A stretch of 64,000 nt of DNA from Lachnospiraceae bacterium (GTDB taxonomy: Bacteria > Bacillota_A > Clostridia > Lachnospirales > Lachnospiraceae). The stretch's first letter is position 1. Every line of letters begins with the position of its first letter. The notes under the pieces were generated by a model. That model was not told the origin of the DNA. It worked only from the letters and a program-made list of their open reading frames with translations, and searched no databases. The stretch covers positions 62,001 to 126,000 of the forward strand of contig JAFZAZ010000014.1 in assembly GCA_017561985.1 (NCBI GenBank), written 5' to 3'. Of this stretch, positions 54,291-62,994 are shown one piece after another. Both the position numbers and the translations under genes were made by a program.

Positions 54291-55640
54291 ATGAAACGTA
54301 CTATAACAAAAACAATCTACGACGATCTCAGACAGCACAATCCGGGCGATGGCTCGTTTGTCGCTGTCTTGTTCGGTTTGAGAGGCGTCGGAAAGACATA
54401 CGTACTCCAGGAATTTTCAGAGCTTCTCACCGAAAGATATATCCGAATTGACCTTGTTGTAGACCGTGAGCTTTGCAAAATGCTTTCGGAGGCTGTTTCA
54501 GAAGTTAATGCATCTGATGCAATCGACCGTAGTGTAATTAAATCGCTTGCGACGTATTTCGGTATGTCAGAAGAAGATGCAGAGAAGATGACTTTTCTTT
54601 TGGATGGTGCGGAGAGCCTCGGAGATCATTTGGCTGAAATACTTTGCAGAAGATTGCCACGCGTGTGCATTTTCGCAACAAACCGTTGGAATGTTTGCAA
54701 TCAGTTCTCAATTATGTCCGATGATCGAATGAGTGCGATCAAGCAGAACGTGCGTGTATTCCATGTTCGACCGATGTCGTTCGAAGAGTTTCTGGGCGGA
54801 ATCGGAAGCCCGGAACTTTATGACACCGTGCGATATCATCATACGAACAATCAGCCGATTCCGGATTTGATCAGCGCGGAAATTTCGGACCTTTATTATG
54901 ATTATATGCTTGTAGGAGGCTTTCCTCAAGCTGTGGAAGCGTATCGAAACGCCAAGGCGGACGTTTCCGCGCTTCGTTATATTCACGGCCAGATTTACGC
55001 AGGAATTGTAGCTGAACTTTCTTCTTCGGCAGAAGAATCTACAGATGTATCCGAAGTGAGACTTCGTCAGGTTCTTCGTTATTTTGCAGATGAACAAGCT
55101 GACAAAGAGCGTTCGTTTACTCCGGGAAGAATTGCAAGAGGCCTGACCGGAAGAGATTTTGATACCGTATTTCATATGCTTGTCAGATACGGCGTGCTCA
55201 TGCCTGTGTACGCATTTGAAGGCACCGATGCGTGCGATCCTGAACCGGATAAGGCAATCACATACGCATACACCGACACCGGTCTACAGCGGTATCTCCG
55301 TAACGATTATGATGTCTTTTACAATATGGAGCGCGAAGAATTGCCGTTGTCTGTGCTGAAACATTGTTTGCGATGCGAAGTATTTCGCGCAGGGCTTCCT
55401 GTAATGCAGTGGAACGGACCAAGAACCGCTCGGATTTCTTTGGTTCTGCCGATGTCGAACGAAGTATTCGCGATACGCTGCGAAGAGTCGAAGAGAAGCA
55501 GAAGCACAGACGTGTTTGAGAAGCTTTATCCGGGGTATACGACAGTTGTGATAAGTGATGCTCCGATTCGGAAAATAGACACTGAACACAACATCATGTG
55601 GTTCGAATTGGCCGAGGCACTAAAGTCAAAAAAAAGATGA
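54291..55640 (+). CDS. AAA ATPase with C-terminal DUF4143-like region
   Basis: The 449-residue protein has an ATPase domain with Walker A FGLRGVGKTYVLQE (about 28-41) and a Walker B strand, probably TFLLDGAESL near 101-110. There is a likely arginine/sensor region ICIFATNRWN and FHVRPMSFEEFLGG typical of the AAA_14 group, and a C-terminal part with EYFD/EVFRAGLP-like features of DUF4143. Many such proteins are found alone in Firmicutes and Bacteroidetes genomes with no assigned role. No Shine-Dalgarno is visible: the 30 bases before the ATG are A-rich (ACAAACAATAACAACATG). The 5' untranslated stretch is about 110 bases if the TATAAT is used. Codon use looks more A/T-rich than upstream genes. 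Confidence 0.75.
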   Translation: MKRTITKTIYDDLRQHNPGDGSFVAVLFGLRGVGKTYVLQEFSELLTERYIRIDLVVDRELCKMLSEAVSEVNASDAIDRSVIKSLATYFGMSEEDAEKMTFLLDGAESLGDHLAEILCRRLPRVCIFATNRWNVCNQFSIMSDDRMSAIKQNVRVFHVRPMSFEEFLGGIGSPELYDTVRYHHTNNQPIPDLISAEISDLYYDYMLVGGFPQAVEAYRNAKADVSALRYIHGQIYAGIVAELSSSAEESTDVSEVRLRQVLRYFADEQADKERSFTPGRIARGLTGRDFDTVFHMLVRYGVLMPVYAFEGTDACDPEPDKAITYAYTDTGLQRYLRNDYDVFYNMEREELPLSVLKHCLRCEVFRAGLPVMQWNGPRTARISLVLPMSNEVFAIRCEESKRSRSTDVFEKLYPGYTTVVISDAPIRKIDTEHNIMWFELAEALKSKKR

Positions 55641-55660
55641 AAAGGTTTGATTTTTCCTTA

Positions 55661-55690
55661 TTGACAATAAAATTCTATGATAGTAGAATT
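55661..55690 (+). promoter_or_regulatory. blaI-type gene promoter with an inverted repeat over the -10
   Basis: TTGACA at 55661-55666, 17-base spacer, TAGAAT at 55684-55689. AATTCTA-N6-TAGAATT (55671-55690) spans the spacer and -10, a position where a repressor would block the polymerase. Confidence 0.78.
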
Positions 55691-55733
55691 ATTAGTGCAC
55701 AGTGAGTGTTCAATGTGCTTTCTGCAATTTTAT

Positions 55734-55744
55734 CTGTACTACAG
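55734..55744. promoter_or_regulatory. Second operator-like site in the blaI leader
   Basis: CTGTA-c-TACAG is a palindrome that contains TGTA and TACA, the half-sites usual in BlaI/MecI operators, 38 bases before the gene. Confidence 0.4.
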
Positions 55745-55781
55745 TATAAGAATTACGGACAGTAATTGGAGACGGTAACAA

Positions 55782-56156
55782 ATGGGTGAAATCAGACTAC
55801 ATGAAGGCGAATTGAATGTTATGGAGCTGCTTTGGTCGAACCAGAGCCTTTCCGCTAAGGATATCGCCAAGATCATCAAGGATTACATCGGCTGGGAGAA
55901 AAATACAACCTACACGGTAATTAAGCGTCTGATTGACAAAGGTGCGATCGTTCGCGAGGAACCGGGGTTTATTTGTAAGGCAGTGATTACCAAGGCCGAG
56001 ATCCAGCGCATCGAATCGAAAGCGTTGTTTGACAAATTGTTCGGCGGAGACATCACGAATTTCTTCAAAGAATATCTTGCAAATGAAAAGCTCGGCGCAG
56101 AAGAGATTCGAGAACTTCGAAAGATTGTAGACACACAATATCGAAAGTTGTTTTAA
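55782..56156 (+). CDS. BlaI/MecI/CopY family repressor (orphan)
   Basis: The 124-residue protein has the winged-helix of this family: LHEGELNVMELLWSNQSLSAKDIAKIIKDYIGWEKNTTYTVIKRLIDKGAIVREEPG (about 6-63), then a helical dimerisation domain (about 85-124). No BlaR1/MecR1 sensor protease, beta-lactamase or copper transporter gene is adjacent, so the regulon is unknown. The inverted repeats in its own promoter suggest autorepression. The ATG has GGAGACGG upstream with loose spacing. A hairpin follows the gene. Confidence 0.88.
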   Translation: MGEIRLHEGELNVMELLWSNQSLSAKDIAKIIKDYIGWEKNTTYTVIKRLIDKGAIVREEPGFICKAVITKAEIQRIESKALFDKLFGGDITNFFKEYLANEKLGAEEIRELRKIVDTQYRKLF

Positions 56157-56215
56157 CGAAAGATTTGTGTCATAATAAAGAAGCAAAAACAATATATATT
56201 TGCTTTAAAAGATTG

Positions 56216-56254
56216 AGAAAACAGCCCGGAGGAGAAGACTTTGGGCTTTCTCTT
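56216..56254 (+). terminator. Hairpin after the blaI-type gene
   Basis: GAGAAA and AGCCC pair with GGGCT and TTTCTC (about 56216-56228 with 56242-56251) with a small bulge, followed by TTAAT, a weak T run. It overlaps the possible -35 of the next promoter. Confidence 0.5.
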
Positions 56255-56268
56255 AATCGATGTATAAT
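56241..56268 (+). promoter_or_regulatory. Possible promoter of the tyrosine recombinase gene
   Basis: TTGGGC at 56241-56246, 16-base spacer, TATAAT at 56263-56268. The leader to the ATG would be about 100 bases and contains no clear structure. Confidence 0.5.
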
Positions 56269-56375
56269 TTCGCTAAACGCAGGTTTTACGAAATAAATAG
56301 CCGGTTTTTAGCCTGATTTAGGCACTATTGGGCGCTTATTCATTTTTCGGCAGCTTTCGCTTATCGGAGGTTTTT

Positions 56376-57431
56376 ATGGCAAACAACAATTCATACCATA
56401 AACAGCTCAACATCAAAAACGAAATGAAACTGCGTGAATTGCGCAAGGATCTTCCGATCTTTTGCGAACGCTTCTTCCGCGGTATCGAACCTACGACGGC
56501 TTCTCGCACACGTATTGCATATGCAACCGACCTGAAGCAATTCTTTGCGTTCGTTCAGAAAAACGTTGCTGCATTTGCTTCAAAAAACATTTACACGGCC
56601 GACATTACAGCTCTGGACGAAATCACCTGCTACGACATCGAAAATTATCTCGATTATCTTAAGGTTTACACCAATGAAGAAGGAATCGTCTGTACTAACG
56701 GCGAAAACGGTTTAAAGCGTAAATTATCGGCTGTTCGTGCAATGTATCGATATTTCTATTATCACCACGAAGTTTCCGGAAATCCTGCAGCTCAGGTTGC
56801 GGTTCCGAAAATCCACGAAAAAGCCATCGTTCGTCTCGATGAAAACGAAACCGCCGAATTGCTTGATACCGTTGAATACGGTGTTGGCGGATCTGCGCGC
56901 CAACAGGAATGTCATCGTAAAAACCGCGACCGTGACCTTGCGCTTGTAACATTGCTTCTAGGCACCGGAATTCGAATTTCCGAGTGTATCGGCCTTGACA
57001 TCCAGGATGTGGACTTCGACAACGACCGCATTAAAGTGACGCGAAAAGGCGGCAATGAGGCGTATGTGTATTTTGGCGATGAAGTGCGCGAGGCACTCTC
57101 CGTATATTATGAGTCACGCCTCTCTCTCACTGCCGCAAGCGGTCACGAGAACGCGTTATTTATCTCAAATCGTATGACCAGATTAACGGTTCGTGCGGCA
57201 GAAATCCTTGTCAAAAAGTACGCCGGTGCAGCCGTTTCGCTCAAAAAAATCACGCCGCATAAGCTTCGCAGCACTTACGGTACGCAGCTTTATAAAGAAA
57301 CCGGAGACATTTATCTTGTCGCGGATGTACTCGGACACAAGGACGTTAACACGACAAGACGCCATTATGCTGCAATCGAAGAAGAACGCCGCAGGCTTGC
57401 CAAGGACAAAGTACATCTTCGCAAGGATTAA
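56376..57431 (+). CDS. Tyrosine recombinase (XerC/XerD-like)
   Basis: The 351-residue protein has the SAM-like N-terminal core-binding domain (about 25-135) and a complete catalytic domain: R200 in GTGIRISE, K224 in VTRKGGNE, H295 and R298 in PHKLRSTYG, H321 in LGHKDVNTT and nucleophile Y331. All six catalytic positions are present. It is longer than XerC/D (about 300 residues). No attachment-site repeats or excision gene is visible near it, so it is probably a resident chromosomal recombinase rather than part of a mobile element. I use ATG 56376, with CGGAGG upstream, not the earlier codon at 56328. Confidence 0.9.
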   Translation: MANNNSYHKQLNIKNEMKLRELRKDLPIFCERFFRGIEPTTASRTRIAYATDLKQFFAFVQKNVAAFASKNIYTADITALDEITCYDIENYLDYLKVYTNEEGIVCTNGENGLKRKLSAVRAMYRYFYYHHEVSGNPAAQVAVPKIHEKAIVRLDENETAELLDTVEYGVGGSARQQECHRKNRDRDLALVTLLLGTGIRISECIGLDIQDVDFDNDRIKVTRKGGNEAYVYFGDEVREALSVYYESRLSLTAASGHENALFISNRMTRLTVRAAEILVKKYAGAAVSLKKITPHKLRSTYGTQLYKETGDIYLVADVLGHKDVNTTRRHYAAIEEERRRLAKDKVHLRKD

Positions 57432-57449
57432 GCATACGTTTCCGAAAAG

Positions 57450-59954
57450 TCAGAATCGCACGCGCATCCAGACTTTATCACGGAAGGCAGCCTTGCTGCG
57501 CAATTCTTTGACTACAGACTTAAAGCTTTTTGTCGCTTCAGAGAGTTCTTCATGATTCAAAGGTTCATTTCCGAACGAAGCTCGTTCGACAAGTTTAATG
57601 TATTTTTCTGAATCCAAATTGTTTAAAAGCAATGAGTCTGTGAGAAGCTTCTGCATATCCTTGTGGTAAATGTTCTTCTCTTCCGCTATTTTCAATTTTT
57701 TAAGTAATTTCGAAAGCAACCGGTACTGGCTCACCAGACGGTTGTTTTTTCGTGAGATATAAATTGAAAATTGACACGTGGTCCGTCTTACGATCCACAA
57801 TACGATCAGGAACAATATGATGGTGTTAATGATCGCAAATATGATCGGTACCGAGTCTTTAATCTGATCGGAAATCGTTGTGATCGTCGATGCGCCGTCA
57901 GAATCATCGTTTACGAACAAGCCGCGGAATCTGGACCAGAAACCTTCACCGCTTCCGGGTTCACTGTTCGCAATCGTAAACTCGACAGGGACCCAGCCGA
58001 AACCGTCCATGTATACTTCCACCCACGCATGTGCGCTCGAATCCGGAACATTAACGGTCATGACAACCGCTTCATCGTTTTGACCGATCAGAGGGTTGTA
58101 TCCGGAATACCATTCCGTAATGTCAAAGTTCTCGCTCGACGCCTGCATGTCCACGGCCTCATCGTACTCTACGACATAGCCTTCGACATAGCGCGCAGGA
58201 ATACCCTTGGTGCGCAAAAGCATCGCCGCAGCCGTCGCAAAATGCGCACAGAAGCCTTTCTTTTGCTTCGTGAGGAAATATACGACAAAGTCTTCTCTGT
58301 TCGGCGTTATGCCCGGCTGTTGTGTGTAAACAAATTCTTCCTTGAAGTATTTGCGGATCTGCTCAATCACTTCATCGGTGGTTTCACCGTCGAACCGGGA
58401 GGCAATTTTCCGAAGATCCGAGCGAATGGACCTCGGAACTGACAAAAACGGGCTTTCGTTGCTGTAAACATACTTGCGATACAATTCTTCCGCAGAGTTA
58501 TCGTAATCTGCAAGCACTCCGGAATTCAGTACAGCCTCCTCATTTCCAAAGAAGGAATAATATTCGTACGTCTTTACACTGCGAGTCGATGACATTGCGT
58601 AAACGACATCGCCGTTAAACATCCTGTATCCCGGGCGGAACGTAAGGTTGTTCTCGTTGATCATTGTATAATACGGGACATACGCATACGAAGTGTTTGC
58701 GTCGATGTTCGTCACGCGGATCTTTGCCTTCGAAACCTTATCATATTGATTGTCATAGAGATATTGAAGCAGATTGCTCTCTTTGTTTACGATAGGCTCG
58801 TAACCTTTGAAGTTGTACGGCGAGTATGAAAGAATTCGATCGTAATCAGTCTGTTCCCATTGGTTGTTTTCATAACGATCGCCGATAAATGCGCGGATAT
58901 ACAAACCGTCAGGATCATTCGGAACGTGGTCGATCACAAGGTCTGTCTGCCCGTCAAAACGTATGCTTCGCACACCGCCCAAACGTCCTTCGTTCAGACC
59001 GCCGGTGCCGTTGTAACGGTTAAAAAAGCCAAGAAGACCGTTGATCGCAAAATCGCTCACGATCTTGTCTGTTCCGTTCTTTAACGAGCTGTACGTGCTC
59101 TTCATATACCTCGGAACAACGCTCAAAACAAGAAGTCCTACAGCCAGCATCAATAAGCATTCAACAAAAGCCGTAGCCACAGAGTTCGCCATCGTTCTGG
59201 TAAAGCGGCAGGATTTATGCAGAATCGTATTTTGCTTCTGTGAAACATCTTCCGCGGCCTTGTGCATCGGCATAAAGTAACAATCACTTCTGCGTACAAA
59301 AAGAACTCCCATATAGCCAAACAAAGTCATCGCAAGAAAGATTGCATTAACATTTTCCGAAAAATAGATCGAAATCTGCAAAAGCGGGAACAACAGAATG
59401 AACGTTAAGATCGGACTTGTCACACCGGAGATTGCCGAATTATAAAAGCACGTGATGACAAGCGTGAATAGAATGATACAGCATGTAATCGAAAGCGCAC
59501 GGTTGCTCATGTACTCGTTGTACACGCGGACACCGCCCAGGTTCAACTTCTCATCAATGACAGTAAGGACCCGGTTCATAAGCGCGCTGTAACCGCTGTT
59601 TGCATAACCTGAAGTCACGAACGATATTGCAATGAACAAGATTCCGAACAGGAAATAGCCGATGTTGTATGTTCCCTTACTGTAATATGTAAGCGGCATA
59701 ATGAACGAGATCAGCAAGGTAACGACAAATAAAAGCACCTGGTAACAAGGCAGTTCAAACGTCGAGATAAAAATTCGTTCCGTTCCGTAGATACAGAAAA
59801 AGATCAAAAGACCATGCAAAAGCGCGATCATCAAACGTTCTCTTCCGGGATGCCTGGTGTAACCCATGTCAAGGCTGATTCCGTAGCGCGAAGCGTAAAT
59901 CTCGGAATAATCGATCAATGCCTGTTCTTTCTTTGAAATCTTCGAAATCTTCAC
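57450..59954 (-). CDS. Transglutaminase-like membrane protein (TgpA/DUF4129-type)
   Basis: The 834-residue protein has seven or so N-terminal TM helices (about 40-280), a large extracytoplasmic region, and a papain-like transglutaminase core at about 540-665. The cysteine is C569 in KKGFCAHFATAAAMLLR and the histidine H642 in SSAHAWVEVY. The third position is usually Asp in GWVPVD-type motifs but is E658 here (GWVPVEFT). A further TM helix (about 695-718) is followed by a cytoplasmic tail. Function is unknown; TgpA homologues are linked to envelope integrity and polymer modification. It is the last gene of a moxR-DUF58-transglutaminase operon and converges on the recombinase with 18 bases between. 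Confidence 0.88.
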   Translation of the reverse strand: MKISKISKKEQALIDYSEIYASRYGISLDMGYTRHPGRERLMIALLHGLLIFFCIYGTERIFISTFELPCYQVLLFVVTLLISFIMPLTYYSKGTYNIGYFLFGILFIAISFVTSGYANSGYSALMNRVLTVIDEKLNLGGVRVYNEYMSNRALSITCCIILFTLVITCFYNSAISGVTSPILTFILLFPLLQISIYFSENVNAIFLAMTLFGYMGVLFVRRSDCYFMPMHKAAEDVSQKQNTILHKSCRFTRTMANSVATAFVECLLMLAVGLLVLSVVPRYMKSTYSSLKNGTDKIVSDFAINGLLGFFNRYNGTGGLNEGRLGGVRSIRFDGQTDLVIDHVPNDPDGLYIRAFIGDRYENNQWEQTDYDRILSYSPYNFKGYEPIVNKESNLLQYLYDNQYDKVSKAKIRVTNIDANTSYAYVPYYTMINENNLTFRPGYRMFNGDVVYAMSSTRSVKTYEYYSFFGNEEAVLNSGVLADYDNSAEELYRKYVYSNESPFLSVPRSIRSDLRKIASRFDGETTDEVIEQIRKYFKEEFVYTQQPGITPNREDFVVYFLTKQKKGFCAHFATAAAMLLRTKGIPARYVEGYVVEYDEAVDMQASSENFDITEWYSGYNPLIGQNDEAVVMTVNVPDSSAHAWVEVYMDGFGWVPVEFTIANSEPGSGEGFWSRFRGLFVNDDSDGASTITTISDQIKDSVPIIFAIINTIILFLIVLWIVRRTTCQFSIYISRKNNRLVSQYRLLSKLLKKLKIAEEKNIYHKDMQKLLTDSLLLNNLDSEKYIKLVERASFGNEPLNHEELSEATKSFKSVVKELRSKAAFRDKVWMRVRF

Positions 59955-59991
59955 GACGGAACCTCCTTTCCCGGTTTTTATTGTAATCCGG

Positions 59992-61062
59992 TTACAGCTG
60001 ATACAGCCTGGCCAGATTATTCTGATTCCAGAGCACTCTGAAACCGTCTTTTGATTGCGGCTGCTTTGTAGAAAGCAGCAACAGATGTTTCACTCCGTCA
60101 TAGCTTTCGGCATACGTAAGCGCTGCAGCCGTACCGTTCGGTACTTGTTTCGCAAAATACATGGAGATCACAAAATCAAGGACCTGATCGGTATTGACAA
60201 TTGATTGCTTAACTACAGCGGATTCCTTTGAACTGAAATAACAGAACGAAAAAGCAATGTTTCGCTTACACAGACTCATTCCTACGCTGTACATGACATC
60301 GAAATAGGCATCAATCTGTTTGCTGTCGGAATAATCGTTTGCAAGCAATATTTCAAACGTCTCTCCGGTAACATTGGAGAACTCTTTTACCATCAATTCC
60401 TGTTCTTTTGCACTGATCTTCCAATGGATCTGCTGCGGTCTGTCACCGGTGCGGTACTCACGGATCTCAAACACTTCCGAAGGATCGTTTCCCTTTTCAT
60501 TTTGCTCATAAATCGCTTCATCACTGACAGAGCCGCGGAACTCCGACAGGGAATCCCCGAGATTGATCTCAGTGGGAAGAACGATTACTTCTGCTGATTT
60601 ATTGACTGATACTGTACGAGTTACAAAACCGAGAAGGTCCGACATGACAACTTTCTCCAGTACCGCTTTGTAATTGCCGCAGTTTCGAAAACGTACGGGG
60701 ATTTTGTACGAAAGGATCTCTTTCGGACTTACAGAAAGTTCATAGACGTGAACAGTATCATTTGGATTCAACTCGTTCAATATGGTGAAATAATAATATA
60801 ATTTGTTAAATGGAAGGATTGTCGGATTGGTCGCACCGAGAAGGACCTCGTTCTCCTCTTCTCTTCCGGTTGAGCCGTAACGCATGTCAATCCGAAAAGA
60901 AAGCTTGCGATAGGACAAGAGGAACAAAGCAATCGACTGGATGGGAAGAACGATTGCCAGAATTAGAAACAGTAATGTTACTGCATGGTTGTTAAAGAGA
61001 TACAGAAATACAAGAAGAGCCAGAAATAAAACGTAGAACAAATATCGAAAAAACGTCTTCAT
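59992..61062 (-). CDS. DUF58 domain protein
   Basis: The 356-residue protein has two N-terminal TM helices (about 8-45) and a DUF58/vWA-like domain with the signature FEIREYRTGDRPQQIHWKISAKEQELMVKEF. It is normally paired with a MoxR ATPase and a transglutaminase, as here. The proposed role is a chaperone-like assembly module; no direct activity is established. I start at ATG 61062 on the - strand (MKTFFRYLFY), with CGGAG upstream; the longer frame to 61248 overlaps moxR and adds unrelated residues. It lies 37 bases from the transglutaminase. Confidence 0.88.
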   Translation of the reverse strand: MKTFFRYLFYVLFLALLVFLYLFNNHAVTLLFLILAIVLPIQSIALFLLSYRKLSFRIDMRYGSTGREEENEVLLGATNPTILPFNKLYYYFTILNELNPNDTVHVYELSVSPKEILSYKIPVRFRNCGNYKAVLEKVVMSDLLGFVTRTVSVNKSAEVIVLPTEINLGDSLSEFRGSVSDEAIYEQNEKGNDPSEVFEIREYRTGDRPQQIHWKISAKEQELMVKEFSNVTGETFEILLANDYSDSKQIDAYFDVMYSVGMSLCKRNIAFSFCYFSSKESAVVKQSIVNTDQVLDFVISMYFAKQVPNGTAAALTYAESYDGVKHLLLLSTKQPQSKDGFRVLWNQNNLARLYQL

Positions 61063-61123
61063 ATAATGCTCCGGTGTAAAATGAACGGTTCGACCTCCGA
61101 TGGAAAATCGAACCGAACAACCA

Positions 61124-62044
61124 TCAAATCTTAGGAACGTAAATTTCATCCATAATCTTGTTGATTGCAAACTCAAAATCAATGGATTTGGCCTTCGCGC
61201 GCGAACTAAGCACAATTCTGTGAGACATAACACAGTTAAGGTTCGCAATTACGTCTTCGGTGGAAACAAAATTGCGGTTGTTCACATATGCGTGTGCTTT
61301 TGCCATGCGAAGAAGCGCCTTGCTTCCTCTGGGGCTGAGGCCTAGCTGAATATTCTCGGACGCGCGTGTTGCTTCCGTGAGGTTAACTACCATCTCAAGG
61401 ATTGCATCGTCAACATAGATTGCCTGAGCGGCCTCCTGCATATGAATAAACTGCTCCTGCGTGATCACTGTAGTGATCTTCTCTGCAATAATGTCCTGCT
61501 TAAGGATATCGATTGACGACTTGTGATCCGGATAGCCCATGGAAAGTCTGACCATGAAGCGGTCCATCTGAGATTCCGGAAGGCGCTGTGTACCTGCGGA
61601 ACCGAAAGGATTCTGTGTTGCAATTACCACGAAGGGCTTCGGAAGAAAATGAGCTACACCGTCGACGGTTACCTTGCCCTCTTCCATTAACTCCAAAAGA
61701 GCAGATTGCGTCTTGGGAGAAGTACGGTTGATCTCGTCCGCAAGAAGCAGATTACACATCGCCGCACCTTCATGGAACTCAAACGCCTGAGTCTGAGGAT
61801 TGAACATTGTAAAGCCGGTGACATCACTCGGCATAACATCAGGGGTAAACTGTACACGTCGGTATCCGAGAGACATTGCTTCCGAGATCGACATTGCAAG
61901 TGTCGTCTTTCCGACACCGGGAATATCCTCAAGAAGAATATGTCCGCCGGCAAGCATCGCACAAATAACAGTAAGAACAACCGAGTCCTTACCCTTTATG
62001 TTTTTCTTTATCTCATCAACGATAGAACGCACTGTAGAATTCAA
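61124..62044 (-). CDS. MoxR-family AAA ATPase
   Basis: The 306-residue ATPase has Walker A EDIPGVGKTTLAMSISEA (about 37-54) and Walker B LLADEINRTSPKTQSALLELMEEGKVTVDG. Sensor and lid features include ATQNPFGSAGTQRLPESQMDRFMVRLSMGYP and the LSPRGSKALLRMAKAHA C-terminal segment. MoxR proteins remodel or assemble partner proteins, often with vWA proteins such as the DUF58 protein downstream. The start is TTG at 62044, with AGGGAGG nine bases upstream; a GTG a few codons later is the alternative. The intergenic promoter at 62074-62082 fits. Confidence 0.93.
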   Translation of the reverse strand: MNSTVRSIVDEIKKNIKGKDSVVLTVICAMLAGGHILLEDIPGVGKTTLAMSISEAMSLGYRRVQFTPDVMPSDVTGFTMFNPQTQAFEFHEGAAMCNLLLADEINRTSPKTQSALLELMEEGKVTVDGVAHFLPKPFVVIATQNPFGSAGTQRLPESQMDRFMVRLSMGYPDHKSSIDILKQDIIAEKITTVITQEQFIHMQEAAQAIYVDDAILEMVVNLTEATRASENIQLGLSPRGSKALLRMAKAHAYVNNRNFVSTEDVIANLNCVMSHRIVLSSRAKAKSIDFEFAINKIMDEIYVPKI

Positions 62045-62073
62045 AGGAAAAACCTCCCTACGGATATGTCAAA

Positions 62074-62082
62074 AGTATACCA
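62074..62082 (-). promoter_or_regulatory. Extended -10 promoter of the moxR operon
   Basis: On the - strand, TGG precedes TATACT (62074-62079), an extended -10; a good -35 is not visible. It lies about 30 bases before the TTG start. Confidence 0.5.
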
Positions 62083-62140
62083 CGATGTCTCTCTTTTTTC
62101 TACTGTAATTGCATAATCTCTATGCAGTTTCGAAAATGAA

Positions 62141-62149
62141 TGGTATAAT
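62141..62149 (+). promoter_or_regulatory. Extended -10 promoter of the ttcA-like gene
   Basis: TGG-TATAAT (TATAAT at 62144-62149), with a weak TATGCA 17 bases upstream at 62121-62126. It diverges from the moxR promoter. Confidence 0.6.
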
Positions 62150-62180
62150 ACATAAACGGAATGAATACCCGGAGGGAAGT

Positions 62181-62906
62181 ATGAAACTTCAGCAGCTTTT
62201 AAGTTATACACGTAAGGCAGTAGACGATTACAATATGATTGAGGACGGAGATGTGATTGCTGTCGGAATCTCAGGAGGTAAAGACAGCCTCGCACTGCTC
62301 TGCGCTTTGGCAAATCTGCGCAGATTCTATCCCAAAACATATACAATCAAAGCAATCTCTGTGAACCTCGGCTATGATATTGATTACACAGAAGTCCGCA
62401 AATTATGTGAGAGCCTGGATGTTGAATTGACAATCGTTTCCACGGAAATTGCTCAGATCGTCTTTGATATTCGCAAGGAGGATAATCCCTGCAGCCTTTG
62501 TGCCAAGCTGCGCAAGGGAGCGTTTAATGATGAAGCTAAAAGACTGGGGTGCAACAAACTTGCATATGCACACCACAAGGATGATGTGATTGAGACATTG
62601 TTGATGTCTCTGGTATATGAGGGAAGGTTACATACATTCTCGCCTGTCACATATCTGGACCGGATGGACCTTACTTTGATCAGGCCGATGATCTATGTGA
62701 ACGAATGCGATATCGTAGGATTCAAGAACAAGTATGATCTTCCGGTGTTCAAGAATCCTTGCCCTGCTGACGGTGAGACAAAACGGGAAGTAGCAAAACA
62801 ATGGATCAGAAATCTGGATGAAGAAGCGCCCGGTGTACGTGACCGCTTGTTCCGCGCGGTAGCGTCAGGAACAATTCCTTCATGGAAGCTGCCTGCACAG
62901 GAATAA
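62181..62906 (+). CDS. TtcA/TilS-type PP-loop protein (tRNA thiolation family)
   Basis: The 241-residue protein has the PP-loop SGGKDSLAL (about 31-39) and two conserved cysteines in NPCSLCAKLRKG, plus HHKDDVIETLLMSLVYEG and a third cysteine in NPCPADGETKR, the arrangement of the TtcA group. TtcA makes 2-thiocytidine at tRNA position 32 with an iron-sulphur cluster; closely related proteins in Clostridia may act on other tRNA positions. I start at ATG 62181 with GGAGGGAAGT upstream. It is isolated from its neighbours and ends 88 bases before the yneA end. Confidence 0.87.
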   Translation: MKLQQLLSYTRKAVDDYNMIEDGDVIAVGISGGKDSLALLCALANLRRFYPKTYTIKAISVNLGYDIDYTEVRKLCESLDVELTIVSTEIAQIVFDIRKEDNPCSLCAKLRKGAFNDEAKRLGCNKLAYAHHKDDVIETLLMSLVYEGRLHTFSPVTYLDRMDLTLIRPMIYVNECDIVGFKNKYDLPVFKNPCPADGETKREVAKQWIRNLDEEAPGVRDRLFRAVASGTIPSWKLPAQE

Positions 62907-62994
62907 TTGCTTCCCGTACAGTAAAAATATCTTCCTATGCCGGAAACAATTGTTTCTTAGCGTTTCTTGTGTTCGAAATATTACGTACAGGAAG

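Noticed and set aside
56376..57431. Tyrosine recombinase as marker of an integrated mobile element
   Set aside because: No direct repeats, tRNA target, excisionase, phage or conjugation genes are adjacent, and flanking genes are chromosomal, so it is treated as a resident recombinase.
62943..62956. GAAACAATTGTTTC palindrome between the converging ttcA and yneA genes
   Set aside because: It is a loopless 14-base dyad with no T run and no promoter nearby; too little to call a terminator or operator.
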